This document shows, piece after piece, positions 49,792 through 62,330 of a stretch of 64,000 nucleotides of DNA. The notes under the pieces were generated by a model that was not told the origin of the DNA, made no database searches, and saw only the letters and a list, made by a program, of their open reading frames with translations. How positions within the stretch are numbered: position 1 is the stretch's first letter; each line of letters opens with the position of its first letter. Position numbers and translations under genes: made by a program. The stretch comes from Limanda limanda (lineage: Eukaryota; Chordata; Actinopteri; Pleuronectiformes; Pleuronectidae): contig NC_083646.1 of assembly GCF_963576545.1 (NCBI RefSeq), forward strand, positions 25,994,527 to 26,058,526, given 5' to 3'.

Positions 49792-50295
49792 TTAAAGGGA
49801 CTCTTACCTTTGTTGCATTTGAGAATTACAGCACATTCAAATCATCCCGCCTTCCTCCAATGCCCCACCCCCTCGTTCCCATCCGCGGTGTTTTTTTGAA
49901 GAAACTTTATTTACAAGCAGACTTACGACCTACTGCCTCCGCGCACGCACGTGAGTTTTTGTTTACCAAAGCAATGGATTCGGATTCAGAAGCACCAGTA
50001 AGTTATATACATTTACATTCACATATGATGACGGGCCCGAATGCGCCACAAGAAGCAGACGGAAAACCTGCATGTCCATGCAGCAAACAGACAGGTCTGT
50101 CGGCCAATAAGGTCCTTCGGTCCGAAGAATTTTATTGGTTGAAGTTTTCACTAAATATTATGAGAGTGAAATAATTGTTTGTTTTTACTCCTGGTGGGTC
50201 TGTCTTGCATTTTAGAGTGTCATTACCTTATTAATACCAATTTAACCTTATCCAAAAAAAGTGTAAAAATGCAACAAAGGTAAGAGTCATTTTAA
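49792..50295. mobile_element. TTAA-flanked MITE with about 29-bp inverted repeats
   Basis: TTAA lies at 49792-49795 and 50292-50295. Reading inward from each end, the left AGGGACTCTTACCTTTG and the right AATGACTCTTACCTTTG (minus strand), each followed by TTGCATTT, agree at 27 of 29 positions including TTAA. A TTAA target with AGG-type ends fits the Kolobok or piggyBac groups. The interior contains CpG-rich sequence and, at 49973-50002, an ATG followed by GATTCGGATTCAGAAG and a donor-like GTAAGT; this could be a relic of a parental transposase first exon. No transposase is encoded. Confidence 0.9.
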
Positions 50296-52279
50296 CATTA
50301 CACAACTGTGCTTCCCAGAAACACTACAGTCACTGAACTCTTTAAAAGCTAACATCCCCCAAGGTAATGTGTTTGGGAATAGTCTGTCAACTGAATGCAG
50401 CGAGGGTCTTCCAGTGAATATTACAGCGAATGAAAGCCCAAAACATGTCAACTAGAAATAACTTTATTTAATTTAAGTTATTAGCTATAAAGTAACTGAT
50501 TACTGCCCAACACTTGCTGAGGATCGCTCATTGAGCCAACTCGCTCACTTTCCAGATCTCAACAGAGTGTCCTGCAGCTCTGAGCATCAGGAAAGTAATT
50601 TGGTGATTAAATCCTGTCAGGACGCAGGTTCAGAATGTGACAAAGAGTAAATGTTAAACTTGAAATCCATGAAGTCCGTAAAAAAGAAGGAGCTTCACAA
50701 ACGGGTTCCCACAAGCCGGAGCTCGTTCCCCTCCATGCAACCTGCCAGAAGTATGTAAATAAAGCTTTCTCTCCAGCACTTTACCCGAGTTAAAGGTTCA
50801 TACCAGTGACATTAGAGCATTTGACGGTGTCATAGCTTCATAATATAACATTTGTCATGTGTGTTCCATCCTGTGTTGCTCTGGGCTCATTTCAAGTGGT
50901 TGCCAGAAATCTGCCAACCAGTGTCAACTTCGCATTAAAATACATTTGTTTTTAAGACATTTAGCATAGTGTCTTATTTATGACCCAGTGCAGTGCCACC
51001 ACGGGTTGACAGTTGTGGTTCAGAATGTAATGTCATATAAAAACGATTGGATGGATATAATCAGGGTGTGTCAGTGTGTCAGTGTTACAGTGTGTGTGGG
51101 CCAGAGTTACCAATCAACCAGGCTCTAAATGAACCCAGTCAGTGATTTGACTGTTTATACAATATACAACTTTCCAGCAGTTTCGGTTGTATGCCTTTTG
51201 GATATGAAACAGGTGGACACTAATTGGATGAGATGTGTGTCGAGGGTTGACCTCCGGTCCGGTGGTGCTCTGTTGGTCCTATTTACTGGAGGATGTGTCA
51301 GCACTGGGCTCAGGGTCTTTTCTTCTTTTTTTTTAAGGAAAACCTCCAGCTGGCCCTGTGTGTGGAATGTCACCCAAGGATCCAAGCAGGGCCGGCTCAC
51401 AGAAAAGAAAACAGCTGTCAGACAATGAATTACTGTTCTGTGACCAGACAAGTGCTTTTTGGAGGCCAGGATGAGGAAGCTGAGAGAGCAGGGGTATGAC
51501 TGGGATTCTCTCATCTGCACATATGCACAAATATTGTATGTTTACCTTCTAATTTCCAGTAGCTCATGGAGTCGCACATGTAGAGAAGAAAAAGTAAATT
51601 ACACGGTTAGCCACTTTTTGATGTATTGACCATGTCTCTAATATTTTATACTTCACAGTGTCAAATATTTCATACTCCAGTGAGTAAACACAACATTAAC
51701 TCAATAGACTTCCCGCTCTGTATATAAACATCCACATCTTCAGTGCCACAGTAAAATTCTGAAGTGAGAGGGAAAAAAATCTCAGACTTTCCAAAAATGC
51801 TGTTCTTTTTCTGGTGAAAGCTCTAAAAGGTCCACACGTCTCACTTTGGCAGCAGCGTGGCTCTGCAATACAAACAGAGCACATCCTGAGACTGACCCCT
51901 GTGAACCAAGCCGGGGGCTCCACAGGGGAACCTGCAGGTCTCAATGCTGCCTCAGTCTCACTCAGGACTGTGAGGCTCAATGGCATCACGGCATGAAGAA
52001 GCTCTTAGAGGAAGTCGGTTAAGGGGCTCAACGTTTAGGTGTGCGGCTGTGAATAGAAGTAAAGGAAATAGTCTGAATATTTGCAACAAGAACAACTAAA
52101 TCTTTTGATCTTTGCTTGACATTTTGGACAAATGGAATGTATATGTTTATTAAATTATATGTTATTATCCAGTTTCAATAGAAACACTGACACATGTCTA
52201 AATATTGTCAAGTTTAGTTTAGTTTTTTCTTTTTCTTTCACATTTAGAAATATATTAATTTGCTTTCTGGAGAGTTTAT
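50296..52279. other. Noncoding stretch, nothing recognised
   Basis: No gene or transposon boundary was recognised. Opposing ORFs at 51129-51520 show no domain. Confidence 0.45.
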
Positions 52280-52495
52280 GCGGCTGTGGCTGAGGGGGTA
52301 GAGCAGTCATCCTCTAACTAGAAGGTTGGTGGTTTGATCCCAGTCTTCCCCCTTCTGCATGTCGAAGTGTCCTTGGGCAAGATACTGAACCCCAAATTGC
52401 GTGTGAATGGCAATAAACTGTACTGTAAAGTGCTATGAGTGGTCATCAAGACTAGAAGAGTGCTATACTGTATAAATACAGACCATTTAACATTA
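52280..52495 (+). mobile_element. tRNA-derived SINE, plus-strand copy
   Basis: The head GCGGCTGTGGCTGAGG carries an A-box-like TGGCTGAGGGGG, and the B-box-like GGTTTGATCCC lies about 30 nt later. The body contains GTCGAAGTGTCCTTGGGCAA and GATACTGAACCCCAAATTG. The tail has GTGGTCATCAAGACTAGAAG and ends ACAGACCATTTAACATT. It is shorter than the 54487-54757 copy by a deletion in the GTGTGAATG region. Confidence 0.85.
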
Positions 52496-54486
52496 GAAGA
52501 AAGAAGTAGTGTTTCATTTATTTTAATTGAACTAGCACGAGTGTTGCCAGTATCATTTACAACGGCTCTTTTCTCATTAAATGTTCCATTAAATCATGAC
52601 ACTGACTGTGAACCTGTGTGCACAATATCAGAACCCTAAAATTTGAGCAGTGAAAAGCGAATTCAGCAAATCAATAATTTAAATAAGAACATCCATGTTA
52701 TTACTACTGGAAAAAGTCCTCATGTCCGCCATGACAACATTTACATCTCTCCATGTTAGCTGATAAAACATGGACCAAAAAGAGTACACAGAGGGTTTTT
52801 CTTGATCTGAATTTGGTTTAGTTAAGTTATTTGTTGCTTTAGAAATGAGCTGATACATCATGATTGGAAGGTGAGGCTGATTTACTACTGATGTTTGGTC
52901 AGGTACTATCAACAGGATGTCGATACCACTGCTCCAATCCCACATCCAGCTCCAAATGATGTCATATGGGCAAAATGGCAGCACCCGTATCCAGACTTCT
53001 TTGGCTTTGCTTTTATACAGCGGGAAGAAGTGTGGATGTCTTGTCCATCTTTAAATACATTGGTTACAGCACAATGTAAAATCACTAATAGCTAATTTTT
53101 GTTTTCAGTTTATGAAGAAACAAACTAAATACAATGTATAAATATGTCAAAGTTAGAGTTTGTTGTGTACTTTTAAACCAGCTAGGTGTTATTGTTTTGG
53201 GTCTTTGCTAAACTAGGGATTAACATATATACATAGGCTAAATGTGCCAGATTTTTTTTTTTATCAAGATCCTTAAATTATTCCTTGGGAATTCAGTCTT
53301 TACAATGTTAAAGAAAGTGAAACAAATCTTTAATATGCCTGTTTGTCCAGATCCCAGGAAACATTCAATGGGTTTCTTCTCTTAGTGCATTTCCCATCAA
53401 GGTTTGTGAATATCCTTTATGAGGCTTTTGAGTAATCCTGCTGACAAACAAACAAACAAACAAACAAACCAAACACACAAATGACTAAACTCCTTGACAA
53501 ATAATTGCATTATTGAGCAGTTCACAGCAGAGACTTCATGCCATATCAATGGATGATCTGAGAAAAAATTATGGTATATTGCTACAAAGAGTTGCATATT
53601 AATTGGTTTAAACTGATATTTTTTGAATACTCCTGTCAGTATTCTTGATGATAAAGTACTAGTAGAGTATTGAAACTGTGAGCTTATGTCAGGAGAATGT
53701 CTTCCTGATGGAAATAAGTTTTCAAGATTCAGAAAAAAAAACATTCTCTTTAAAAACTCATGTAGCCAAACACGTGCATGTGTGTGTGTGTGTTCTTGCG
53801 TTTGTGCGTGCCTCCCAGTAAGAATTGCATTTAACAGTAATAATCAAATCAGAGATTTTCATTGTGCAGCTTTCAAAAGAAAATCAATTTATCCTGCCAG
53901 GGACTTTCTGCATTTCTCCTCACATCTAAAGACTCTCCAGCTCCCAATCACGTTTAATTGGAAAGTAATGAAATTTCTTTTTAAGGAAATTATACAAGTT
54001 TACGAGGATCATCTCACTGGGGAGACACAGGATAGCCGTATCTCGGTTTGGTTTTACACAAGGGTGAACTCTGCTGTGCAGTCTGCTCCAATTCAAACGA
54101 GAAGTGTCGACTCCTTTCACAGTGCTTTTGGATGAAATTACCTGGCTTTTATATCAGCTCTACCATCTGGCTCCTATTACCTCAGCAACTGATGAGCCAG
54201 TCCAAAATGTTTGCATTTGTCTCTGAGAATAATATTGTCGTTGCTAAGCGTTAAGTGTTATGTTTGTTATATGGGCCCATCTTAAAAACACTCCAAATTG
54301 TTTGGAACATATCCAATTATATTTTGGTATAAATGTAAAAGTATTTTGAGAGTGATGTTGATACCAGAAATGAAAATGAAAATACAGTATTCCAAGTTAT
54401 ACAGTAAATCATGGTGAGATACAACAGATTGAATGGATTCACTGACAAACAAGCCTGAATTCAATTAAAAATTAATTTACGTCAAA
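52496..54486. other. Noncoding stretch, nothing recognised
   Basis: Contains an AAAC tetranucleotide run at 53445-53470. ORFs at 53397-53744 and 53686-54135 are on opposite strands and show no domain. Confidence 0.45.
53445..53470. repeat. AAAC tetranucleotide repeat
   Basis: About six copies of CAAA. Confidence 0.9.
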
Positions 54487-54757
54487 TGGTAAATGGATTT
54501 GTATTTATATAGCGCTTTTCTAGTCTGATGAAGACCACTCAAAGCGCTTTACAGTACAGTTTCACATTCACCCATTCACACACACATTCATACAGTGCAT
54601 CTACTCGCAGCACTTTGTTATTCTATGGGGGGCTATTGAGGGTTCAGCATCTTGCCCAAGGATGCTTCGGCATGCAGATGGTTCAGACTGGGGATCGAAC
54701 CGCCGACCTTCAGGTTGGAGGACGACCACTCTACCCCTCAGCCACAGCCGCCCCGTC
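54487..54757 (-). mobile_element. tRNA-derived SINE, full-length copy
   Basis: The most complete copy. On the minus strand the head GGGGCGGCTGTGGCTGAGGG contains the A box TGGCTGAGGGG, and the B box GGTTCGATCCC follows. The body has GCATCCTTGGGCAAGATGC and GTGTGTGAATGGGTGAATG. The tail has GTAAAGCGCTTTGAGTGG and a TATAAATACAAATCCATTT end. ACGTCAAA occurs on both sides (54479-54486 and 54758-54765), a likely 8-bp target duplication. Both Pol III boxes are conserved, so this copy may be recent. Confidence 0.9.
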
Positions 54758-54765
54758 ACGTCAAA

Positions 54766-55817
54766 GCCCCAGATGTGCTCAAACTATGGTTTCCTAAGGA
54801 CAACATGATATGTTTTTTTCTCAGCATTGGGGCCCTCGCAGTCAATTGTCTAAATAAAGAGTTTTAACACTACTACTAGTGGTCCAAAGAATGCATATTC
54901 ATATAAAGCAGCTGGTGTATTCAGAGAAGTGGGCTGCAGGATGCCAGGGCTGTCATGTGTTCAGAGGGAATGATGGTGAAGGGATCAAAGAGCCACAGCT
55001 GCACGCAGGATAAAACATGAGAGCCAGTCAAAATGCTGTTGTTGAAAGACAGAATAATGTCTATAAAATTGAGGAAAATATGTCGAGTTAAACATTTTAA
55101 ATCTCAGCTCTTCCCCCTTCTGCAAGACCACGTCTACAACCTCCACGTCTCTCAATTCTATACTACACTCTCAGCCTGTTGACTTTTCCTTTAGCATTAC
55201 CATGAGGTTATTAGGGTTAGGGTTGAGATATTTGATGATTAGTACTCACTAACAAATGGAGAGGAAGAGGATGAGGAAGGGGATGAACTTGAAAGATATT
55301 TACCCTCCAACCTCAGTATTTTTGCATTGCCTCTGTGTCCCATTGTTTGTGTTTCAATATGAGAATTTACCTCCATGTCGGTCATTTCTGGCGTGTCTTT
55401 CCAGTACCGTCTCACCTGTGTCCTGGCAAATGACAAAACATAATATACAAAAAGAGCACATCTGAAACTACTGCCATAACCAATAGCCAAGTGGTCTTTG
55501 GTTCAAATCCAGGGTGGCCCATTTACTCCATGTCACCCCCCTAACCTGGTACCATGTTTACCCTTTAGGGAATTGTGATATTTTTCAATTTCAACTTTCT
55601 AGTTTTTTTCAGATTGGTGCAGTAGATCACTTCCATCAGCAGACAAGGCTGCAGTGGCTACAATGTATTCTTACGGTACAACTCCAACAGATTAAGACCT
55701 CGAATATCGGACATCGGCAGGTCTCACTCAGCATAGCAGGATAAATATTCTTCATTTGTTGCCACAAAGTCACTAACAGGAGCGCCACCAGGTTTGTTGT
55801 CCCCCCTTCTTCTTGTA

Positions 55818-55889
<72 letters not shown>

Positions 55890-58603
55890 GTTCGCGCTTC
55901 AATTTGTCGGTGTCTGTGTACTACAGCTCAAACCAGTAGGGACAAGTCATGCGTTGTGTTGCCTAAAGTTCTTTTAAGTACCATTCATTTACACACTCAC
56001 ATAATAAACATAGGGCCCATGTTTAAAAATACCAGCTTACCCTTTAATTGTCTCAATTAAAGTCTACAAAACAAAACAAAAGGTGCTGCTGTGCCTACGC
56101 GCAGAGCTGCTATTGCAATGGCTTCTTATCCTTTGTCTTTTTTTTGCTTTACCACTATTCATCATTAGTTGTCCATTTGTGCTGTGGGGGATTTCAGACT
56201 CTTAAATGACTGTGTTCCCTCCATTCAAGCAGCTTTTGGAGCATCCACAGGACTTATTTCTGCAGACAAAGAAAGTTAATCAGGTCACTGCCAGCAGCAC
56301 ATCTTCTCACACCACAAATCATAACCCCTGATGTCAGTTTTGATTCAGCTCAGCAATGACTCAGTCTATGACGTACAACTAGTTGGCCATATGAGAATGA
56401 ATTAGAAGCAGAAATCACAATCACATGTTTGCACACATGTCAGATATCTGAGGACACTTCCTGTTTTTACTGCTAAGGTAAAACCTGATTCAGTTTATCA
56501 TCATGCACAGATGCTCACCTGTCCATGCATCGCCATTATATATTGTGCTGGTATGGGTGTAATATTCAGTCTGGCTGTGTGACAGGGAGACATATTTTAC
56601 TCTCATGCAAATCCATAGATAATCAATGTCACTTCCTCTTTTAAGAATACAGCAGACATACTTTTCATGGCAAGACAACCCTACTGCATCACCAGTAATA
56701 GTCTGATAGGAAATCAAATCCATCCATCAACTTTCATGGCTCATTTTTTCAAGGTCACAAGGGGCTGGAGCCCATGAGTGTCACAGTATTTATTCTTCAA
56801 ATTTAAGTTCTTTAAATGAATATTCAATTATTTTTAATTAATTCTTAATAATTAACAATTATGATAGACATTGTTTTGCATAAAGTTAACATTACAAGAC
56901 TGCTATTACTCATCTTATTTTCACTGTGCATAAACATGAATATACATACTATATAATTCAGATGAATGACATCAGATTTGTGTACGTTATTTTTTAAATC
57001 TGTATTATAATGTGTAGTAATGTATAATAATTATCATATCTTTCCCTGTTTGATCAGATTCTCAGTTTCACCAATGAATACATGACATCATCAGATCCAA
57101 TTTACATATTACAAAAATGCAAAGGTGCAAAAAATGATATTAACAACACATGTCTGTCTGCCTGTCTCTCTGTCTCTGTCCCAGTTACTGACAGACACTC
57201 ATCTGTCCTGCAGGTTCTGAGACTTATATAAGATAAACCAGCTAACCTCAATGACACTAATCTCTGAGACGGAGAGGATCACCTTCCCTGCCTGCACTCC
57301 CTCACACACACACACACACCTCTCGTGTGACCAGCTTCTCTTTGTGTCTATACTTGCTCCAATTTGTTTCCTATTCCATCTCATTGCTGCTCCATTACTC
57401 CCGCCCAACCAATAACCTCATCTAGGATCAACGGATCACTTTGTATTTCCTCCTGTTGATACTGACATCTGAGTCGACAAGTCTCCAAACATTAACAACA
57501 ACAGCCATCGGTCACTGCGGACTTCTGGGTCTGTTCTCTCCCAGTGTCTGGTTTCTTTTGTGTTTTCCTGTAAGTGGTTGATACAGGTCAAGCGTGACAC
57601 TCTGTAACACTCCGGCAGAGTTGTCTTGCATTACCTTTTGTTTGAGACACCTTTAGCTCCAAACAGTTCCCAGCTCGGCTCAAATTTGCTCCAAATCTTC
57701 TGATAAACATCATGTTGTCACTACAACAAAGTGGGAAACTGATATCATACCTGACATTGTTGCTCAATGTTGCTAGGTACTCTTTTCGAAAAGCAATTTT
57801 TCAATTCCTCTCGTAATTGTAATCAAGTTTTTTCTGTTTATGGCCTGCTATTGAATATTGCAAATGTCTGTTAATGCTCTAATCAGTCTTTCATTTAAAA
57901 AATTTCTAATTTTCATTTTCAAACCATTGTTTGCTTTAACCACGTAAGGACAATTAAACAAAGTTTAATTAAAACTTAAATGGATTCTGATTCAATTTTA
58001 TAGCTGATCAAAAGGGACAAGAAATTTTGCTCTGGTTAAATTAAGCAGCTTTTTGCAAATGTGCTTTTCTGGATGATAACATATATAATACACTAGTTAT
58101 ATAACTCTTTTCTTACAACATGCTTTAAGGAAGTGAAATAGAACAATAAAATAGATACAATCATACTTATTGTAAGAGCCAATTACATTTGTAAAAGCTT
58201 TGACCCTGAAGGAAAACTTAATAAAATCCAGAGAACTGGCTAAAGACTTTATACGCAATTAGCCTTTCACACATGTACATCACAGTAGAAGGTTCTCTGC
58301 ACAGACGGGTTCACAACATCAACAAATCCTCCACAGTATTCTGGCGAGCGGTGGAACAGACAGGTGCAGCAAACAGAATGGGAATAGAACTTTATCCACC
58401 TGGCCTCATTGTATAAAGTCCGTAGAAACTGTGGAGCGTCTCACAACATTTGCATTCACACATGCACCTCCTCCGGAGAGAGTGGGGAGGATCAGTGGAG
58501 TCCAGTGCTGGTCTGAAAGCGACTATAGTCCAGCAATGTCTGCTTAGTAAATCCCATATATCAGGTCTTACTAGGGTGTTAAACTTTAAAATGTTAAATG
58601 TGC
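54766..58603. other. Noncoding stretch with a TC microsatellite
   Basis: Includes the TC run at 55821-55886, a CA run near 57303-57319 and a two-unit TTAGGG motif near 55209-55222. A tRNA-like scrap (TAGCCAAGTGG then GGTTCAAATCC, only a few bases apart) lies at 55486-55510. No gene is seen. Confidence 0.4.
55821..55886. repeat. TC microsatellite
   Basis: 33 uninterrupted TC units. It explains Leu-Ser and Arg-Glu ORFs on the two strands. Confidence 0.97.
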
Positions 58604-58829
58604 TGCATTTATATAGAGCTTTTCTCATCTTGTCTTATCTTATGATTACAAGTTTATGATTATTATTCATTCGCACATACATTCATACAGAGCTTCAATA
58701 CAAAGCACTTTTTCTGTCACATATCATCCACAAACTGACAGAGCAGCCGGCAGGGGCAGTTTGGGGGTCTTACTCAAAGGATCGAACCATCGAACTTCTA
58801 TTCAGTGGACGACCCACTCTATCCGAGTC
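58604..58829 (-). mobile_element. tRNA-derived SINE, decayed
   Basis: Same family in the same order: on the plus strand GCATTTATATAGAGCTTTTC (inverted tail), ATACATTCATACAGAGC, then ATCGAACCATCGAACTT (B-box region) and GACCCACTCTATCCGAG. The 5' end of the head is cut off at the TTAA MITE that begins at 58830. Confidence 0.7.
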
Positions 58830-59190
58830 TTAAATGTCCAGTTTGTAGGATTGAGGTGAACGGGATCTATTGTCATAAATTGAATATAATATAATCATTG
58901 TGATGTTTTCACCAGTGTGTAATCACCTAAACTGTATGAATAGTTTTTTTCTTTACCCTAGAATGAGCTTTTTATATTTTAAATCAGGAGCGGGTCTTCT
59001 CTATGGAGGCCGCCATGTTTTTTACAGTAGCTGAGACTTGACAAACGAAACTCTTTTTGAGTTTGTATGATAACTGAAGGCTACCACAGGCTCTCCTTAA
59101 TGCTTGGAAGTAGAGGGTATGAGGGGTATTCAGCTCCAACATGCAACTTCCCCACTAGATGTCACTAAATCCCACACACTGAACCTTTAA
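58830..59190. mobile_element. TTAA-flanked MITE, 361 bp
   Basis: Starts TTAAATGTCCAGTTTGTAGG and, read inward from the other end, TTAAAGGTTCAGTGTGTGGG; these imperfect inverted repeats extend about 23 bp. Interior wording such as GGCCGCCATGTTTTTTACAG and GCAACTTCCCCACTAGATGT is a very common percomorph repeat. TTAA flanks with AGG-like ends suggest a Kolobok- or piggyBac-type nonautonomous element. It encodes nothing. Confidence 0.85.
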
Positions 59191-60529
59191 AAGCCTGACG
59201 TGTCTGCTGAGGTGAGAGGTGTGTGAGGCAGGTTGCTGGTTCGAGGTGTGGTGTGACTAAGGGCCCCAATCTCTTCAGATGATGCTGTTTTATTAAAAGC
59301 AGTAGTGCGCTGTTGATGCAGCTGTCTGTGACCTGCAGCTGACTTTCACTCCGTCTTTTGAAAGAGTTTTCTCTTGACATAGTGAAAGTCCCCCATGGCT
59401 GTTAACTTGCATGATGAATGGTTCCTTACAGCTTGAACAAACTCACTCCTCTGGAATTTGTTTACAAGCCTGGGGGTTCTGCTCTCTCGCTGTCTGCTCA
59501 GTGTTATCCCACACTACTTCAATATGGTAAAAAAAGATAATGTTAATATGTTCTTATTCTGTGGATTTCTGAGACTAAGCCGCACAGTTAAATGAAACAA
59601 CACGTTAGGCTTGGCTGCAGTCGCATTCCCCACCAGTCTGGACTGGTGTCGTAACCGGGCCGACTCGGCAGCCAGTTCGGTCAAGCCCTCCAAATGGTTC
59701 TGGCTTATTCCATAAAAACCTTCATTTGGAAAAAAGGTCTTTACTACAACAAGGAAGAAAAAAGGACAGAATCCCAAGAAGCCGGCCAATCTCCAATAGT
59801 TGCAGTGGAAAAGCCATCAGAGAGCATCTGAGAGCTCAGACGAGCAGGAGGGACGAGGAGCTAGGGGATGAATGACAAGCGTCTAAGCTCATATTCAAAG
59901 GTAAACAGGTAATTATGAAGACATTCACTGGCTCCAACTGTGTGAATTCCCTCTGCGGTTGGCTTTAGCTATCACCCTCTGCCAGCTCACTACTGGGAGT
60001 CTTTCACAAGTGAAAGCTCCCTCAAATTAAGAAGGCTGTTTGGTTTGATGCTGCATCTCAAATTAAGGAGCAAAGATTTAGGTCCCTCTGCGCTGTTGTT
60101 ACATCAATCTGACTTCTTAAGAGCAAACCCCCAAATGAGAGGGTTCTTAGGGAGAGATAAAGTAAAGCCATGCTTGAAATTAAGAGTGAGACTAGCAGCG
60201 TGTCATACACTCAGACAAATTCAAAGATGTGGTTGAAAAAAGATGAAACACGGCAAACAAAAAATGCAACATCAGGTGATAATTTACTTTGGGTTCATCA
60301 TTCGAGTGACACATTAAAAAATGTGTTGTAAAAATGTAAATAAGTTGTTTTAATTTCTATTATTTAGAATCAAATGTTAGTTTAGATTTAAGGTATAAAG
60401 TTGTGTCAGATCGTTAAAATTATGAACCCAACGAGGTTGAAGAAAACCAGGACTGATGGAGTAAGTGTTACTTTCATAAAGCTGAACGCAGTTCACACAA
60501 AATCCAATGAGACGTCTTTCAAATGACAT
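59191..60529. other. Noncoding stretch, nothing recognised
   Basis: No gene or transposon boundary was recognised. Confidence 0.45.
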
Positions 60530-60735
60530 CAAATCAAATATTATTTGTATAGCCCTTATACACAAATTACAATTTGCCTCATGAGACATAACAAGGTGTG
60601 ACATCAACTGTCCATTTCCCTTGACTAGAGTGAGGAAAAATGACCACCCCCCCAAAAAAACCTTAAACAGGAGAAAAAAAAACTTAAAACCCTTTGGAAG
60701 AGCCTCAAGTCAGGGATCCCTCTCTCAGAAAAGAC
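60530..60735 (-). repeat. Dispersed fish repeat, inverted
   Basis: Plus-strand AATATTATTTGTATAGCCC, then CTCATGAGACATAACAAGG, then CAGGGATCCCTCTCTCAG are the wording of a common percomorph repeat, in reverse with its tail at the left. Confidence 0.6.
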
Positions 60736-60989
60736 AGAATGTAGATGACGCACTTGAAGGCTTGACAGCAGCATTCTGCTCAGTCCACTGAGGGATGGAA
60801 ACTATATCACAATGACACAGACAGTAAATCTGGTCCTATGTGGATATTTCATCCCATTTAAATCATTGTAATATAATAAAAAAGCTACTTTAGTTTCACA
60901 AACCTGTATTAGGGCTGTGTTGTGGTAATAATATGAAGATTTTAAAGGTTGGATTCCATTCTTTCTTAAAACAGTTCTCCATGTCCATA

Positions 60990-61110
60990 TCATAAATGTT
61001 GCCTATGTTGGGTTTCTCTATAATATTGTAAGGTCTCCACTTGACTATGTAAAGTTCCTTGAGAAAATGGATGTTGTGATTTGGTGCTGTAGAAATAAAA
61101 CTGAATTGAC
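60990..61110 (+). repeat. Retroposon 3' end, plus copy of an inverted pair
   Basis: GTAAGGTCTCCACTTGAC, then GTTCCTTGAGAAAATGGATG, then TTGTGATTTGGTGCTGTAG, then AAATAAAACTGAATTGAC. The inverted copy lies at 61227-61436. Confidence 0.7.
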
Positions 61111-61226
61111 TAGCAAGTGCTACAGGTTGCAGCAGTTGCTCCTCCTGTTCCACGGATGAATCCCTTCCAAATGTGATTTCAGTGCAAGTCAAGGGGGACC
61201 AAATCCCCAGTTCTGCTTCTGTGCAA

Positions 61227-61436
61227 GAATCATATTCAATTCAATTATGGATTATTTACACAAAGCCAGATCACAACATGCACTATCTCAAGGCCCTTTC
61301 CACAGTAAGGTCGGGACCTTACGATATTTTAGTAGGAAACTCATCAGCTCTGACCATGAGCAAGTGCTTGGCAGCAAGGCAGAGGAACGCCCGTTTCACA
61401 GGGACCTCAGGGAGCGCTGCAGATTAGATCAAATCA
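61227..61436 (-). repeat. Retroposon 3' region, minus copy of an inverted pair
   Basis: On the plus strand ATTCAATTCAATTATGG, AGATCACAACATGCACTATC and TCAAGGCCCTTTCCACAG are the reverse complement of the 60990-61110 wording. It extends further into the element (GAGCAAGTGCTTGGCAG). Confidence 0.7.
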
Positions 61437-62330
61437 AGTGGCTGTCCTCCAAAGTTTGTGTTTTCAATATTAAATTCACACTTTTTGTCCATAAGGGGGA
61501 GGCTCATATTATCTTAAGGCAGACTTGGAAAAAAATGGTAAACTAACCCTTTCATTTTGATATCAGGGATAAAAAGGGCCCATTAAAGTGTTGAATATAG
61601 AATGTATACAGCAAGTATTGTGTCTGTACTTCTCTGTGCATGCATCACTGCTCAGCCTCCACCTGTCAATCATACCTTTCATGGCTCAGATTAATGCGCT
61701 TATGTGAAAGTGTTAATGTCCTTATCATGTGTGCCATATATAGCTCTGTGTCATACAGTACAGCAAGTCTCTTACTCATTCTGTGTTTTCTTCTCCACAC
61801 CCTTCTGTATCTAGGACAAGTTTGTCATGTGACCTGTGTGACACTCTGTTGTGGTGAGTTTCGTTTCAGCCCTGACGGCCAACAGTTGCACTGTGGGCTC
61901 GGCAGGCCTCAGCACTGATTATCTGCATGGCTGTGTGTGTGTTTGGGGATTCTGTTAACAGAGAGAATTTGATGAGTAGGCAAAGATATTCACTGTACAA
62001 AAGCGTTAAAGTCTCTTTTTCGGACTGGATGCAAATCCCCTCACATCCCCCACAGCTCTCTCTGGCAGCATGCGGGCCAGTTCTGGACGGGTTCCTGGCT
62101 GTTGGGTCTGTCGGGCCCAGCAGGCCACGGCAGGGGTTTTCCTCTCCGAGCGAGTGAGCAGGGGAAGCTGTGTGAAAGCCACAGAATGGCTTGTATCAGT
62201 GTAAAGAGAATCCTCTTTGGAAAAAAGAAAATGTAATCTAAAAGTCAAAATGAGAAGTTCTTCTTTCTGGAACAATCCAGTGCAGTAAACATGATTCAAA
62301 CTCAGGTGAACAATAAGAGACATAGAAATC
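61437..62330. other. Noncoding stretch, nothing recognised
   Basis: Lies just beyond the putative minus-strand poly(A) signal at 62345-62350. Small ORFs show no domain. Confidence 0.4.
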
